DNA from: an uncultured Clostridia bacterium
Lineage (GTDB): Bacteria > Bacillota > Clostridia > Christensenellales > Borkfalkiaceae
NCBI GenBank assembly: GCA_937915565.1
Contig: CALDMH010000016.1
Span: forward strand, 1 to 16,156
Direction of reading: 5' to 3'
DNA length: 16,156 nt
The translations under genes were made by a program, and so were the position numbers. Below, piece after piece: positions 15,982 to 16,156 of the stretch. The notes under the pieces are model-generated. The model searched no databases and was not told the origin of the DNA. It was given only the letters and a program-made list of their open reading frames with translations. The first letter of the stretch is position 1; every line of letters begins with the position of its first letter.

Positions 15982-16156
15982 AAAAACACTTCTTTCCTCG
16001 CAAAAAAGACAAAAAAAACACTAAAAAGGGATTTTCGCTTCTCGAAACGGTAATTTCGCTTACGATTGTCACAATCGTTTTCGGAATGGCTGTTTCGTCG
16101 ATGCTTTTCGTTTCTTCAACGTTTAAAGACGCCGATATTAAGCGTTTTTTCCTGAA
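15978..16156 (+). CDS. Minor pseudopilin (GspI/PilV-like), N-terminal part only
   Basis: Fifty-nine codons are visible before the window ends. The leader is long and very basic (MKKHFFPRKKDKKNTKKG), followed by FSLLETVISLTIVTIVFG with Glu at mature position 5, a regular prepilin signal and helix. GGGAGG (15964-15969) sits eight bases before the ATG, and the start overlaps the previous stop codon as ATGA. This confirms an operon of tightly coupled pseudopilin genes after the PilM-like gene. The class within the minor pilins cannot be set without the C-terminal domain. Confidence 0.85.
   Translation, partial: MKKHFFPRKKDKKNTKKGFSLLETVISLTIVTIVFGMAVSSMLFVSSTFKDADIKRFFL

Overview
The window looks like chromosomal DNA from an uncultured, low-to-moderate GC, probably monoderm Firmicute (Clostridia-like). 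The evidence is sigma-A type promoters, strong Shine-Dalgarno sites, one classic lipobox, InlB B-type (Listeria-Bacteroides) surface repeats, and a Gram-positive type IV pilus gene set. No rRNA, tRNA, CRISPR array, transposase or phage structural gene was seen.

Layout. (1) Bases 1-1300: AT-rich accessory DNA. It holds a minus-strand D12/Dam-type DNA adenine methyltransferase whose catalytic DPPY motif seems to be hit by a one-base frameshift, a 59-aa small plus-strand gene, a doubtful 60-aa minus-strand ORF, and a perfect 19-bp palindrome that probably acts as a bidirectional terminator. (2) Bases 1399-8382: one minus-strand gene for a 2327-aa surface protein with an N-terminal membrane anchor, degenerate InlB-like beta-grasp repeats and a C-terminal beta-helix/GLUG-like region. 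(3) Bases 8383-9174: a divergent regulatory region. On the minus strand it holds a compact promoter - hairpin - short ORF - terminator unit (a small RNA or an attenuator ahead of the surface protein). On the plus strand it holds a near-consensus sigma-A promoter for the pilin cluster, amid a cluster of TTGAC/GTCAA sites. (4) Bases 9175-16156: a plus-strand pilus cluster made of a 719-aa oversized prepilin, a 544-aa lipoprotein, a 205-aa prepilin, a strong terminator, a PilM-like actin-fold protein with a long disordered insert, and two minor pseudopilins (the last cut by the window edge).

How the genes may work together. Four proteins carry class III prepilin signals (basic leader, G, then F-[TS]-L-[VL]-E and a hydrophobic helix), and PilM is the cytoplasmic clamp of type IV pilus and type II secretion-like machines. 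This is therefore part of a type IV pilus-like assembly locus; the ATPase, PilC, PilN/O and prepilin peptidase are not in the window. The lipoprotein and the divergent giant protein share a similar beta-helix module, so both may be cell-surface partners or adhesins of the appendage. That link is inference. The most unusual points are the very large pilin, the lipoprotein embedded between two pilins, the insert-bearing PilM with degenerate phosphate loops, and the small-RNA/attenuator unit upstream of the surface protein.
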